64,000 nt of DNA. Source: Agarophyton chilense. Taxonomy: Eukaryota; Rhodophyta; Florideophyceae; Gracilariales; Gracilariaceae. The position numbers and the translations under genes were made by a program. Below are positions 10,672 to 21,860 of this stretch, piece by piece (position 1 is the first letter of the stretch; each line of letters starts with the position of its first letter). The DNA is taken from assembly GCA_030374765.1 (NCBI GenBank), contig JARGXX010000080.1:124001-188000 (forward strand), written 5' to 3'. The notes below the pieces were generated by a model, which made no database searches, was not told where the DNA came from, and saw only the letters and a list, made by a program, of their open reading frames with translations.

Positions 10672-12586
10672 TTATCTTCCCTTAAGGCTAGGAGATTTTG
10701 CGTGGGTCCTGAGGCAGGTACAACATGCAGTCACAAGGTTGGACGATTGAAATGCAGAGGAAGGAAGCCCTTCGGGAGCGAACAAAACCGTCCTTGCGGG
10801 GTGGAAAGGGGTAATACTTGGATGTGAGTGGTCCAGTTGTCGTTGTAGTTCCCTGGGATGTATATACTGGAGGCCAAGACGGAGGAGAACTGAAATTATC
10901 CGCGAGGACATATTACGAGTCGGCATAAGAGAGTGATAATTCCATGTCCGATTACGTGGAGCTAACGAAATGGGCTTGTTTGGGTTTATGCAAAGGGGTT
11001 GAACGTCCTCTGGATATATCAGCGTTGCGCCTGGAGGTCCTGTAGTGTTTGTAATAACTCTTGGCGTAGGTAATGAGCCTTCGGAAGGAGTATTGCGGGG
11101 TTCCATGCGGTAATTGCGCACTTGCGTCCGAATGGCATGGAGCAATTCCGTTATGAAGTGACGTTCAAGGCGTCCTTCGGAGAACAAGTTTTCACATCGG
11201 TAAGCCTTCTTCGATAGGTGGTCTGCGAAAGCCGATTCGGTCATGTTGGAGCTATGCCTAAAGAATACTACTCCCTGGTGGGCATCCATTATAACATCAC
11301 CCGTGCCGTAAGTTTCCAAGAGGTTATGAACCACCTGAGGGTATGACCGGAGGAGCTAACGGTTTTGAGCATCCAGATATCTTCGAAACCACTCGGTCAC
11401 GCGCCTGTCCTGTAAGGAAGAATTGGAAAAAGTACAGAGCAGCGCCCTCGTGAACACCGTTTTGATCGCAGGCCGTACGCAACAAACTGACAAACCTAAG
11501 GACGGCAATGAGATCGGAACCCGAGAAGTTGTCCGTAATTGTTAGTTGCATCGGTTTGGTCCATTGACCGACTCTTCGAGCCACCGAACCCGAATATTTA
11601 GGGATCCTGTTGACTAGCCAGTTATTATAGTATTCTAGAACCTTGAGGAAAAGTTCGTTGGTTGTTGTCAGTGGTTTGAGGCCTCGAACAGCAGCCTCAT
11701 CTACTTCCGGGTCAGTCGTTTCGGTCGAGGCCGATTCGGAATCACTCCTGTCCGAATGGTCTCTTCTTTTACTCCTTCTGTTCTTCTTTCTCCAGCGGTT
11801 GCTTCTTTTCTTTCCGGCGGAATAGGGTCCTAAAGGATCGATCTCTCTATCAGATCCGATGGAGCCCTGAGGTCGCTATACAACATATTGTGGTTTGGGT
11901 AGGGCAATCTGTCTCTATTCTAGACGCGGGGCTTCTCTTCTGCTCCAAGATTGTCTTTCCATTGGATTTTTTTGATGGTATTCCCTGCGAGAGGCGTGTA
12001 TTACCGCCACTCTTGGGGGTTCGGTAGGGGGTTTCCATATGGAAACCGGATGGTTGACTTGTGGAGTGGTCGTAGGGACCGCATTGCCTGTCTGGCTGGT
12101 GAGTGCTCCTTAAACGGCCTGAAGGAGAGATTCTATGAATAGCTCATACTCCATAACCTTAAAGACGATTCGCGTAATGAGGTAGTCCGTGTGCTCTGTG
12201 ATCGCCGTAGCCAGTCGCATGTCCACAATGGAATCCAAATAGGCAGAGCAGAGCTCACGGAGACGGGGCAAGAGAAGGTCTGCAAGTCCTACGGTAATTG
12301 TCTCTCTAATTCTTTCGGCCTTACGGGGTTCTCCTTGGGGTGCTCCTGGGCTAGAGGTGATCCTGGAGAGGCGTTCTAGTATACGCGCTGCTACCGTGGG
12401 TTCTCGGTGGATCCTTTTAGGGTCGGTAAGAGGAGTCGGTACTCCTTGCGGCTGTCTTCTCGAGCTCCGTCGGTCTCTAACAGTATCAACCTGCCGTTCA
12501 GGCAAAATCTTCGGCGTTACAGTGGCAACTGTTCCTGCCCTATGAGTCCTATGATCTGGTCGGTTGGGTGTGTTTCCTGCATCCAT
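10672..12586 (-). pseudogene. A1 gag
   Basis: It starts at ATG 12586 (MDAGNTPNRPDHRT) and runs to about 10672 with two frame changes. The first ~150 residues are Arg/Pro/Thr-rich with a helical end (RLATAITEHTDYLITRIV). The later part, FSGSDLIAVLRFVSLLRTAC and the LSKKAYRCENLFSEGRL block, is the retrotransposon capsid fold. No clear CCHC zinc knuckle is visible, unlike family B. Its A2 counterpart at 13368-15018 supports the frame choices. Confidence 0.75.
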
Positions 12587-12693
12587 ATTTGCGGTTGATT
12601 CTGTAATTCTGGTCCGTTGGGGAATGACACCAAAGGTTAGAATCCGGATGATTCTTCTTTCAAGTTGTCAGTTCAATTATTCCTAAGGGATTG

Positions 12694-12711
12694 TAATTCG
12701 GGAGACAAAAA
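12694..12711 (-). other. A1 primer-binding site
   Basis: On the minus strand, directly inside the 5' LTR, the sequence reads TTTTTGTCTCCCGAATTA. This is a worn version of the TTTTGGTCTCCCGACTTA found at the same place in A2 and in element B. Confidence 0.65.
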
Positions 12712-12790
12712 TGTAACGGAATGACTGGTACGTCAGCGTACTGGTCTCAACCTGGGTTAGCGTGGTAGAGTGGGTCCTAAGGTTCGTAAC
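12712..12790 (-). repeat. A1 5' LTR, proximal fragment
   Basis: Written on the plus strand it begins TGTAACGGAATGACTGG, the family A LTR edge, and stops after ggttcgtaac where A2 is inserted. The rest of this LTR is at 21715-21855. About 240 bp of the LTR centre is missing from both pieces. Confidence 0.85.
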
Positions 12791-13243
12791 TGTGGAGGAG
12801 CGATGATAGGGCTTGAGCTGTTTAAGCCGCCGGGCCCTGAAGGATCTTACAAGCCACACGTGGATGGGTGGACCTCAGGTAGACTCATGTAGATTAATAA
12901 TTATTATTTTACTTTATTTAGCGTACTAGATTAGCATTACAGTCCCAAGGAGATCCCAGCGCCTCGCCAGTACTATTTACTCGGCTGGAGTGACGCTTCT
13001 CTCTTAGAGTACGGTAGGCACCGTTAGGATACTAAATCACCCCCTTTGGTATATTAATTCCACCCTTTGGTCTTCAACCCATCGTTTCCGTAGCTCCAAC
13101 CTGTAGGACTACGCAGTAAACGCCAGCCAATTTCACCAAGTACTCTGGGAGTGCCGTCGTCAAGGATTCGAACCTTAGGATCCGCTCTACCACGCTACCA
13201 CCGGTTGAGACCCGTACGCTGACCCAGCAGTCCTTTCGTTACA
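12791..13243 (+). repeat. A2 5' LTR
   Basis: It begins TGTGGAGGAGCGATGATAG and ends TTTCGTTACA, with TG...CA ends. It aligns throughout with 21257-21709. The opposite strand carries a tRNA-like stretch with a B-box match, GGTTCGAATCC. Confidence 0.9.
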
Positions 13244-13246
13244 TTT

Positions 13247-13258
13247 TGGTCTCCCGAC
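13247..13258 (+). other. A2 primer-binding site
   Basis: TGGTCTCCCGAC, starting three bases after the LTR, is the complement of a tRNA 3' end that would read GTCGGGAGACCA. I do not recognise which tRNA this is. Element B has the identical site at 41074-41085. Confidence 0.7.
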
Positions 13259-13367
13259 TTATAAACCTTTGGAATAATTGAACGGACCATTGAAACGAAG
13301 AATTATCCGGATTTTAACCTTTGGTTTAATTCTCCAATGGACCACAAGAACAGAAGCAACCGCCATT

Positions 13368-15018
13368 ATGGATGCAGGGAACACCCCTTACCAACCAGAC
13401 AATAGGACTCCTACGGCAGGTCGAAGTGCAACTACAACGCCGGCGATGTCGCCTGACCCTCATTTTGATACCCCTAGCGACCGCAGGAGCACGAGGAGCC
13501 AGCCGCAAGAAGTACCGACCCCCCTGAATAACCCTGAAAGGATTCGCCGAGAACCCACGGTGGCAGCGCGTTTACGAGAACGCCTCACCAGGGACACCTT
13601 TAGGCCAGGGATACCTCAAGGAGAAACCCACCAGACAGAAGGAATTAGAGAAAACATGCCCACAGGACTTGCCGACCTTCTCTGGCCCCGTCTCCGTGAG
13701 CTCTTCTCAGCCCATGTGGACTCCCCCATAGACGTGCGACTCGCTACGGCGATCGCTGACCTTACGGATTACATCATCACGCGAATCGTCCCTAGGGTAA
13801 TGGAGTCTGAATTATTCGTAGACTCCCTTCTACAAGCCGTTCAAGGAACAGTCACCCGCCAGGCAGGCAATTTGGTCCCTAGGACCACCCCATAAAAAAT
13901 TAAACATCCGGTATCCATATGGCAACCCCCTCCCGAACCCCCAGGTGTGGCGGCGTTATCCGCCCCTCGCCGGGAATACCTTCAGGAAAACCCAATGGTG
14001 GGACAATCTAGGAGCTAAAGAGAAGCTCCGCGCCTATATGAGAGACCGGTTGCCCATCAGGAGAATCCTAGGGAGGGACAAGCGAGGAGCAGACGAGAAT
14101 CTCTGCGTCTAGAAGAGAGACCGCGTGCCGGACCCGACGCATTATATGAGGTACAGCGACCTCAGGGCTCCATCGGATCTGATAGATAGATCGATCCTTT
14201 AGGTCCCTATTCCGCTGGAAAGAAAAGAAGCAACCGCAGGAGAAAGAAGAACAGAAGGAGTAAAAGAAGAGAACATTCAGACACAAGTGATTCCGAATCG
14301 GTCTCCACCGAAACGACTGACCCGGAAGTAGATGAGGATGCTGTTCGAGGCCTCAAACCACTGACAACAACCAACGAACTTTTCCTCAAGGTTTTAGAAT
14401 ACTGAAATAAGTGGCTAGTCAACAGGATCCCTAAATATTCGGGTTCGGTGGCTCGAAGAGTCGGTTAATGGACCAAACCTATGCAACTAACAATTACGGA
14501 CAAGTTCTCGGGTTCCGATCTCATTGCCGTCCTTAGGTTTGTCAGTTTGTTGCGTACGGCCTGCGATCAAAACGGTGTTCACGAGGGCGCTGCTCTGTAC
14601 TTTTTCCAATTCTTCCTTACAGGACAGGCGCGTGACCGAGTGGTTTCGAAGATATCTGGATGCTCAAGACCGTGAGCTCCTCAGGTCATACCCTCAGGTG
14701 GTTCATTACCTCTTGGAAACTTACGCCACGGGTGATGTTATAATGGATGCCCACCAGGGAGTAGTATTCTTTAGGCATAGCTCCAACATGACCGAATCGG
14801 CTTTCGCAGACCACCTATCGAAGAAGGCTTACCGATGTGAAAACTTGTTCTCCGAAGGACGCCTTGAACGTCACTTCATAACGGAATTGCTCCCTGTCAT
14901 TCGGACGCAAGTGCGCAATTACCGCACGGAACCCCGCAATACTCCTTCGGAAGGCTCATTACCTACGCCAAGAGTTATTACAAACACTACAGGACCTCCA
15001 GGCGCAACACGGATATAA
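13368..15018 (+). pseudogene. A2 gag
   Basis: The start ATG at 13368 (MDAGNTPYQPDNRT) matches the A1 start. The first frame runs to 13895. The capsid part follows at 14481-15018 with a frameshift near 14640: FSGSDLIAVLRFVSLLRTAC, then FRRYLDAQDRELLRSYPQVV and the KAYRCENLFSEGRL block. Between them a charged Arg/Lys/Glu-rich region is visible around 14210-14290. No zinc knuckle is evident. It would form the particle shell. Confidence 0.75.
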
Positions 15019-15754
15019 CCAAAGGACACGCATTTCCATTGCGTAAACCCAACCAAGCCCATTTGGTTAGCTCCACGGAATCGGATATCGATGCATCACT
15101 CCATTACGCCGATATAGGAGATGTCCTCGCGGTCAATTTCAGTTCTCCTCCGTCCGAGACCCCATCATATACCTTTCAGGGATCTACAGCGACCACTGGA
15201 CCACCCACACCCAAGTATTCCCCCTTTCCGCCCCGCAAGGACGTGTTTGTTCGTTTCCCAAGGGCTTGCTTCCTCTACCTTTCCGTGACCTAACCTTGTG
15301 ACTGTACGAGGTATCTGCCTGAAGACGCACGCCAAAACCTCCTAGCCCTAAGGGAGGAGAATTACCGAGTGCGGAAATCCGAACGAATGTATGACAAGGC
15401 ACAGCAACGAACCACAGGGACCCCTGGAAGCTCACGCTATGCCACGTCTCGGGATACTCCGATCAAAGCCCCCCAGGTCCACGCCATTGTAGGTCCAACG
15501 GAGGACCCCGTGGAAGAACCCTATCCTCAGGGAGAAACAGAAACCCTATCGGAAAACTCTCAGAGGGTCGACGCGAGGCAAATCCTCCCTCTTTAAGCCC
15601 CTGCCTCAACCAATTGGAGAATTATGAGCCAAAGAGCTATTCACCTCCCAAATTGAACCACCCACAATGGACCACTCAGGATGAACCACAATTGGAACAC
15701 AGTAACGACCCTGTCTGTATCCTCAGGAAAGAGAACTATAAAGTTTGAGTAACC

Positions 15755-16078
15755 GTGGGACTTCGTTCCAACAACTCTCGAATGAACACAGCCGTATTGG
15801 ACACAGGCGATGGTCCCAACTTTGTCCATTCTAAGCTACACCCACTGGGTTGGCAAGATTTCGTTCAGGCAAGGAAGACCCCAAGGATTACGGATGCATC
15901 ACGTAGACCAATTGACATTAAAGGAATAGTACCACTTTACCTCCAGGTAGGACAATTCAAAGTCCGCACGTGGTTTTTTGTAAGTTCTAACTTGGGCGCT
16001 GAGTCAATCCTAGGAACCTCCTTTATAGATCGATACATTAAGCCCATTTATCCAGGCCTTAAGAAAGTCGCGTTCTAA
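15755..16078 (+). pseudogene. A2 aspartic protease
   Basis: AVLDTGDGPNFVH is the active-site loop; a hydrophobic region VRTWFFVSSNLGAESILGTS follows, as expected for the second half of the monomer. The usual Ala after DTG is Asp here, an oddity also consistent with decay. It matches A1 9671-10252 over about 100 residues. Confidence 0.75.
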
Positions 16079-16204
16079 CGCGCACCTTCCGTCTCCATAA
16101 CTGGTTCCGCCCCGGGGCCAGAAGCTAACCGCATACGAGCGGTTGTCTCCGAAAACACGAAGTCCAATAAGGTTCACCTGTCAAAGGCCATAACGATACC
16201 CCCG

Positions 16205-17900
16205 ATGACCCAAATCGCTGTATCGGTCCATTCCCAGTCCTCAGGTATCGTAAAGATTCAGAACCACCCCAAAACGGTTCTGAAGCACCTTACCTTAATG
16301 GCCAATAGAGTAATGGATATCCACCGCAACAGGTCCTTTTTGGTCACAATCAGCATCTTCCGAGATAAACCCGTGCGGTTACCCAGAAATACAGTTATTG
16401 GTATCACTCTACCCGTGCCCGTCGCCATTATGGAGGCCCAAATGGGGAACCTTGCAAAGCCAACTCCTGACGAGGACTTCGACTCTTGGAAGGGGACGGT
16501 CGCTATCGGCGCCGAATTCGAATCCTCTTGGTCCCAGGTACTTGATCTCCTCAGGGAATACCAGGACATGTGGTCATGTAGTTTGGGCACGATCAGAACT
16601 ACTACACACCGCATTGACCTTTAAGATGATGCTAGACCACAGATCTAGCACCCGTACCGTACCGGCCTTAAAAGTAGGGATATTTTCGCCGACTAGATAC
16701 ACAAGATGCGCAAAGCTCAATTCATAGAGACGGCGCCTCCAAACCAATCCGAATGGGTAAGTCCCCTTGTCCTCGTGGCGAAGAAAGATGGCTCCGTCAG
16801 GTTCCGTGTCGACTACAGGAAGCTGAACGCAGTAACCAAGAGAGACTCATACCCGATACCCTGCATTTATGACTGTCTGGATTCCTTAGGCAAAGCTGTC
16901 GTAATTACAAAACTGGACGCTAACTTGGGATATTGGCAAATCCTTTTAGCCGAAGATGCGAAAGCGCTGACAACCTTTACCACCCATGAAGGTCTGTTCA
17001 GATTTATTCGTATGCCCTTTGGTGTGAAGAATGCACCAGCCACTTTCCAACTGGTGATGGACATTATACTATCCAGAGTCAAATGGAAGTTCGCCCTGGT
17101 CCATTAGGGTGACGTTATAATCTTCTCACGGACCGTATAGGAACACCTTCGCCACGTGATGAAGGTGCTAAAAATCCTACAGGACGCTGGGGTACCACTG
17201 AAACTCCGCAAATGCGCTTTCTTCCAGGCCTCAGTGGACTATCTCGGTCCCGTGTCCCTGCCAGGAAAGCTAAAGGTGGCCACAAGGACCACAAATTGGA
17301 TTCATCAGGGTAAGACTCCTAGGATCCACACGGAATTACGATACTTCGTGGGCTTGTGCAAAGTTTACCGACGGATCTTCCAAGGGTTTGCCAAGTTCCC
17401 GGACTCTCTCAACGCGATGCTGAAGAAGGGAACATCTTCGGAGTTCGAAGCCCTTACCGACGACCAGTACGAGGCGTTTAAGACCTTAAAGGACAAATTG
17501 CTGAACCAACCCATATTGGCTTTACCAAAGCCTAGTAGGCCTTTCGTCCTGGACACAGATGCCTCTGATGTCCAAGTGGGTTGTGCCCTGCTACAGGAAA
17601 AGGAGTCACCGAAGGACTATCGACCGATTGGCTACTGGAGCAGAACGCTCACCAGCGCGGAGCGAAACTACAGGACGACCGAAAAGGAATGCCTAGCCAT
17701 CTTATGGTCTGTATTGACACTCCGTCCGTACGTCGAGGGAACCATGTTTACCATTAGGATAGACCATGATTCACTCCGCTGGTACTCAATATGACCGATG
17801 CATCGAGTCGCCTCGATAGGTGGCGCCTCAGGCTCTCCGAATATGACTACGAAATAACGTATAGGTCAGGCATCAAACACCAGGCAGCAGATGCCCTCTC
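16205..17900 (+). pseudogene. A2 reverse transcriptase and RNase H
   Basis: RT motifs: FRVDYRKLNAVTKRDSYPIP, KLDANLGYWQILL and RMPFGVKNAPATFQ. The catalytic YLDD box is destroyed: the sequence at 17100-17113 reads V-H-stop-G-D. After a short break the frame from 17156 gives the thumb, the connection, and RNase H with FVLDTDASDVQVGCALLQ, YWSRTLTSAERNY and TEKECLAILW, then HDSLRW before a further stop. The integrase follows directly. The copy is certainly inactive. Confidence 0.85.
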
Positions 17901-17984
17901 GCGAATCTTTACCCATCGGACGACCTAATTCCCACCCCCTTCACATATGATGGACCTCAGCACTATACGGAAACAGGTGACCTT

Positions 17985-19208
17985 ATGGGTAAGGTGCAAT
18001 CGGAGGATCCTGAAGTAAAGGAGAACGAAGTGCACCTATTGGTCTGGGAGACAGTACTGCCCAATTCGACACCACCTCAGGTTAACGCGATAACCCCAGA
18101 GGTAAAAGAGCTCCTCCCCATAAATATTGAGAAACTTCTGCAGGCGCAAGTCAAAGACGAGTACTTCAAAGAAACAGACCAATTGGTAGGAACCCCTGGA
18201 TGCCTATTCTACTATGACCGAATTGGACTACTATGTCGCAGCTCACCGCTGGATGGGGCACTCCAACTGGTAATACCAACTTCGCTAAGGGCGCGATTCT
18301 TGTACCCGGCCCATTTACATCGTTTGGCTTGTCACCTTGGAGGCCGACATATATCCCAGACCCTAAGAAAGTTCTTCTACTGGCCACTAATGGCGCAGGA
18401 CCTATGGCAAACCGCACGGAACTGTGCATCGTGTGCACAAATCCGAGGGTCTCGCGCCAACCATCAGGCCAAATTGAAGCTCTTCCCCGCCGCAGGTCCG
18501 ATGTAATTTGTCGCAATGGATATACTTGGGCCTTTGCCTAAGTCGTCCTATGGAAAACGGTTTGTTTTGGTTTTAACCGATACGTTTACAAAACTTACCC
18601 GAGCCCTACCCCTAGGGAAGACAACAGCCTCGGATGTCGCCACGGACTTCTTGTCCCACTTGGTACATCCATATGGTATGCCACTCTACCTTACGAGTAA
18701 CGGCAGCCAGTTTGTATCCAAATTCTTCTCACACGTTTTTGCTACCTTAGGAATCAACCATGTGACCACCACGGCGTACCACCCGCAGGAAAATGGACAA
18801 GCCGAACGCTTCAACCGGACCCTTCTGGACCGATTTGCACACTACGATTCGGAGCACCAATTGGACTGGGACGACTACGTTGAGCCATTGGTTTATGCCT
18901 ACAATACGCAGGTGCACGCTTCCACAGTGACAAGATCGTTCGACTTAACGCGAACGAGAGCGCCGCCGTCGGTAGCTGTTGACCTTGAGAAGTCTATGAT
19001 ACCCCAGGACATAACCAAAGGGATGAATCCTACCGAGACGAAGCGCTACTTGCGGCGACGCATCGACCGCATTATCTATTCGGCTAGAACTTTACTAACC
19101 AAAGCCCAACGGCGTTACAAGATCAATTTCTACAAAGCCGTTTGGAACAAACCCGACCTTTGGGAAAGAAGAACTGGTTTACCTGGACCGGCCACCGAAA
19201 GACATTGA
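17985..19208 (+). pseudogene. A2 integrase
   Basis: The N-terminal zinc-binding module (HLHRLACHLGG, then CASCAQ) is followed by the core from MDILGPLPKSSYGKRFVLVL, with YHPQENGQAERFNRTLLD carrying the catalytic Glu. The second Asp site reads LTSNGSQF in place of LTDNGSQF, so one catalytic residue is lost. A TAA at 18504-18506 separates zinc module and core in one frame. The GPF-like C-terminus leads on to the chromodomain. Confidence 0.85.
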
Positions 19209-19589
19209 GGAACTCGAGGACACTACGCGGAAGCTCTTACCCCGCTCTACGGGACCCTACAAAGTCCGTAAGGCCAATGAACACATCATCACGTTACTAA
19301 TTGACGGCCTACAGGACACCGTGTCTATTTACCGTGTTACACTAGCTCCCAGTTCCTCCGGAACACCGAAGGCCCAGCCCCATGGCCCAACGGAAACACC
19401 ACGACCTCAGGTCGACGCTGAAGTCTCTACACCCCCTTAGGCAGTTCCCGAGGACTCTACTAGCCCCACGGACACGATGGTCAACGCCACCTACTATGAC
19501 CCATCGCTCCCAGCCGACTCCGATGGTCAACGCCACCTACTATGACCCATCGCTCCCAGCCGACTCCGATGGATTCGCCCCTCTGAACC

Positions 19590-19936
19590 CCATTTTTCTT
19601 CCGGAGGATGAACATCAACCGGAATACGTGATTGAGCGCATCATCTCCGCCGGTCGGGGAGAAGATCGAACTATGCGCTATCGCGTCCGTTGGTTCGGCT
19701 ACACACCTGAGAAAGATACTTGGCAAGATCCTCAGACCATTCCAGCTAATTTTATCGCCTGCTATTGGGGCAAGATCAGCCACTCTGAGCGCGGCCTTCA
19801 GGAGGGGGCAACCATTGGTCCGTATAATCCCAAAACGCCTCCCAAACCGCCTCCCGTCACGACTTTTCGCCGGAGCACGACGGTTTGTCGTAGGTCCGGC
19901 ATCAGGGAACAAGGTCAGTCCTTCGGAGACACCTGA
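19590..19936 (+). pseudogene. A2 chromodomain and pol C-terminus
   Basis: EYVIERIISAGRGEDRTMRY then RVRWFGYTPEKDTWQDPQTI is a well-kept chromodomain with its conserved Trp residues. It is followed by a basic Pro-rich tail ending at 19936. A 48-bp tandem duplication lies just upstream (19482-19577; gtcaacgccacctactatgac occurs twice). Confidence 0.8.
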
Positions 19937-20118
19937 GGAAAACTCGAGACGCTCTCAAGATTGGACGCCGTCCCGGAGCACGCCCATTTGAGATACAATA
20001 AAGACCTTGGAAAAGCACAAGCACTACTTTGTTGAAATTATTCGTGTAACTAACAAAGGCCTAACAGCCCTCGGCATGACCTCAAGGTTCGCGGAAGCGC
20101 CCCGAACAGCAACAGGAC

Positions 20119-21173
20119 TCACTGGGGCGGCGCAAGAGTAGCTCTGTCGTCTTCATTGGAACCTGCAGGAGCAAAACCGGGACTACGGTTTCCCGAGAAG
20201 CCAACTGGACCACCAGAACCGGCCCCAGCGAGCCGAGCACGCTTCTTCGGTCGGGATTCTCCTGAGGAACTATTGTCACCATCGGAAACCTTCCGGTCAC
20301 TCAAATTGAGACCATAACGGGCCTCCACGTCGGCAGTAACCCTCTGGGACATCGACTGCTCATTCTGTTGCAGGATATTGACCATGGCGCTCTTCAGATC
20401 CTGACCCTGTTGAACAACCGCGGCGTAGCGCACCGAGCGACGCGTCCAGGAGTAAACTTACCTCAGGACTGTCGCAATGTCCATCGAGGCAGTAATACCG
20501 ACGGGATGGAAGAATTGCATGACGCACTGCCCGCGGGTTTCGTCCGATGGTATGGTCATAGCGGTCCCCAGGACGTTCGTAGGCTACTTGGTATCCAGAA
20601 GAGCTCCCGCTTGGTTGTTCGAAGCCATGGTGCCGCTGTCCACAGGTTGGTCTACCGGGAAATGAATAGGAAAACCGATGGAAGCGACCAAGTCCGGGGT
20701 GAGATTGGCATATCCGAGAGGCTTATAAGGCGATTGCGGCATTGCGCACGACCAATGGAGGAATACCGCGACGGGAAGGAGGAAAGATGAAACCGAATCG
20801 GGCAGGATGACTAACGTGACCTTGAATGGACGAAGCGCGCATCGTGGTTCATGGCGGACGACACGTGTAGGGTCGCCAAGGGAATACCGAAGGATAGGAA
20901 AAGTGGCAAGGAACCCTCCCCCCGGGGCGCGTACAATACCTTAGGTGAACTAATTGCTAACCTGGCGCCAAAGGTGAGCTCTTACGCACTGGTACCCCCG
21001 ATGGTGGTGGCGATGCGACGCCCCGTCGCGCCAAATGGTGAAGAGAGCAACTAGCCCCCGGATTGCTCATAAGACGCTGACATGTCCGGCGCGGCACCGC
21101 TCGTGTCCAGACCATTAGGACGCTGAAGATCACGACGATCCAACCCCGAAGGAAAGATTGGAGGTTCACCCAT
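20119..21173 (-). pseudogene. Antisense gene of retrotransposon A2
   Basis: The minus-strand ATG at 21173 opens MGEPPIFPSGLDRRD, matching MDEPPILPLGSKRRD in A1. It ends at TGA (20121-20119). The C-terminal open piece 20433-20119 contains GQDLKSAMVNILQQNEQSMS, ARYGLNLSDRK, and a basic PKKRARLAG that could be a nuclear signal. Stops (about two in the N-terminal third) and frameshifts break it. Differences from A1 are often substitutions within a kept frame, which supports past coding function. I know of no family match. Confidence 0.6.
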
Positions 21174-21243
21174 AGGTCTAGTTACAGCCAGACCCCCATG
21201 AAGGTGTGAAGCAATTTGGACTTCGCCGTGACGGTCGAATCCT

Positions 21244-21254
21244 AAGGAGGGAGA
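21244..21254 (+). other. A2 polypurine tract
   Basis: AAGGAGGGAGA lies two bases before the 3' LTR start (TGTGAAGG at 21257). It is the expected plus-strand primer. Confidence 0.75.
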
Positions 21255-21256
21255 TA

Positions 21257-21709
21257 TGTGAAGGAGCGATGATAAAGGTTGAGCTGTGTAAGCCGCCGGG
21301 CCTTGAAGGACCTCAAAAGCGACACGTGGACCAGTTGACCTCAGATGGACTCATGTAGATTAATGATTAATAATTTATTTTAATTATTGTACAAGATTAG
21401 CATTACAGTGCCAGGGAGAACCCAGCGCCTCGCTAGTACTATTTACTTGGCTCGAGTGATTCTTCTTTTTTAGAGTACGGCAGGTACCGTTAGAATACTA
21501 AATAACCCCGTTTGGTATATTAGTTCCACCCTTTGGTCTTCAAGCCATCGTTTCCGTAGCTCCAACCTGTAGGACTATGCAGTAAATGCCAGCCCATTGC
21601 ATCAAGTACTCTGGAAGTGCCACCGTCAAGGATTTGAACCTTAGGACCCGCTCTACCAGGCTACCACCTGTCAGGATCCGTACGCTAACCCACCCGTCAT
21701 TGCGTTACA
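21257..21709 (+). repeat. A2 3' LTR
   Basis: It begins TGTGAAGGAGCGATGATAA and ends ATTGCGTTACA. It matches 12791-13243 along its length with scattered substitutions, so A2 is not a recent insertion. Confidence 0.9.
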
Positions 21710-21714
21710 GTAAA

Positions 21715-21855
21715 CTGGATGACGGCTAACACTAAGTAAAATAAAAAAATTATCTAAATAAGTCCAGCCGAGGACGGGCAGTCCACGAGGCGTCTTTAGG
21801 ATGCCTCAGGCCCCGGCAGCTTACAAAACTCAACCATCATAGTTGCTCCTTCACA
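21715..21855 (-). repeat. A1 5' LTR, distal fragment
   Basis: This 141-bp piece matches the end of the family A LTR as seen in solo copies (compare the last ~140 bp of 37593-38039) and ends CTCCTTCACA. It continues the fragment at 12712-12790 across A2 and is followed at once by the cgtac duplication. Confidence 0.85.
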
Positions 21856-21860
21856 CGTAC

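Larger units (their letters stand above)
12791..21709 (+). mobile_element. Ty3/gypsy chromodomain retrotransposon A2, nested in A1's 5' LTR
   Basis: A complete but dead copy of about 8.9 kb. LTRs lie at 12791-13243 and 21257-21709, a primer-binding site at 13247-13258, and a polypurine tract at 21244-21254. Gag, protease, RT, RNase H, integrase and chromodomain follow in order on the plus strand, with an antisense gene near the 3' end. The flanking target duplication is gtaac (12786-12790) versus gtaaa (21710-21714). It sits head-to-head with A1, so internal regions of the two form a roughly 8-kb diverged inverted repeat. Confidence 0.9.
4393..21855 (-). mobile_element. Ty3/gypsy chromodomain retrotransposon A1 (contains nested A2)
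   Basis: The element reads on the minus strand: 5' LTR at the high-coordinate end, gag 12586-10672, protease ~10250-9671, reverse transcriptase ~9470-8700, RNase H, integrase ~7760-6934, chromodomain ~6480-6280, then a ~1-kb antisense gene and the 3' LTR at 4393-4833. Removing A2 (12791-21709) leaves about 8.5 kb. A perfect cgtac duplication flanks it. The 5' LTR is split by A2 and lacks roughly 240 bp from its middle. The order PR-RT-RH-INT-chromodomain defines a Ty3/gypsy chromovirus-type element. Many stops, and loss of the second integrase Asp, make it dead. Confidence 0.9.
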
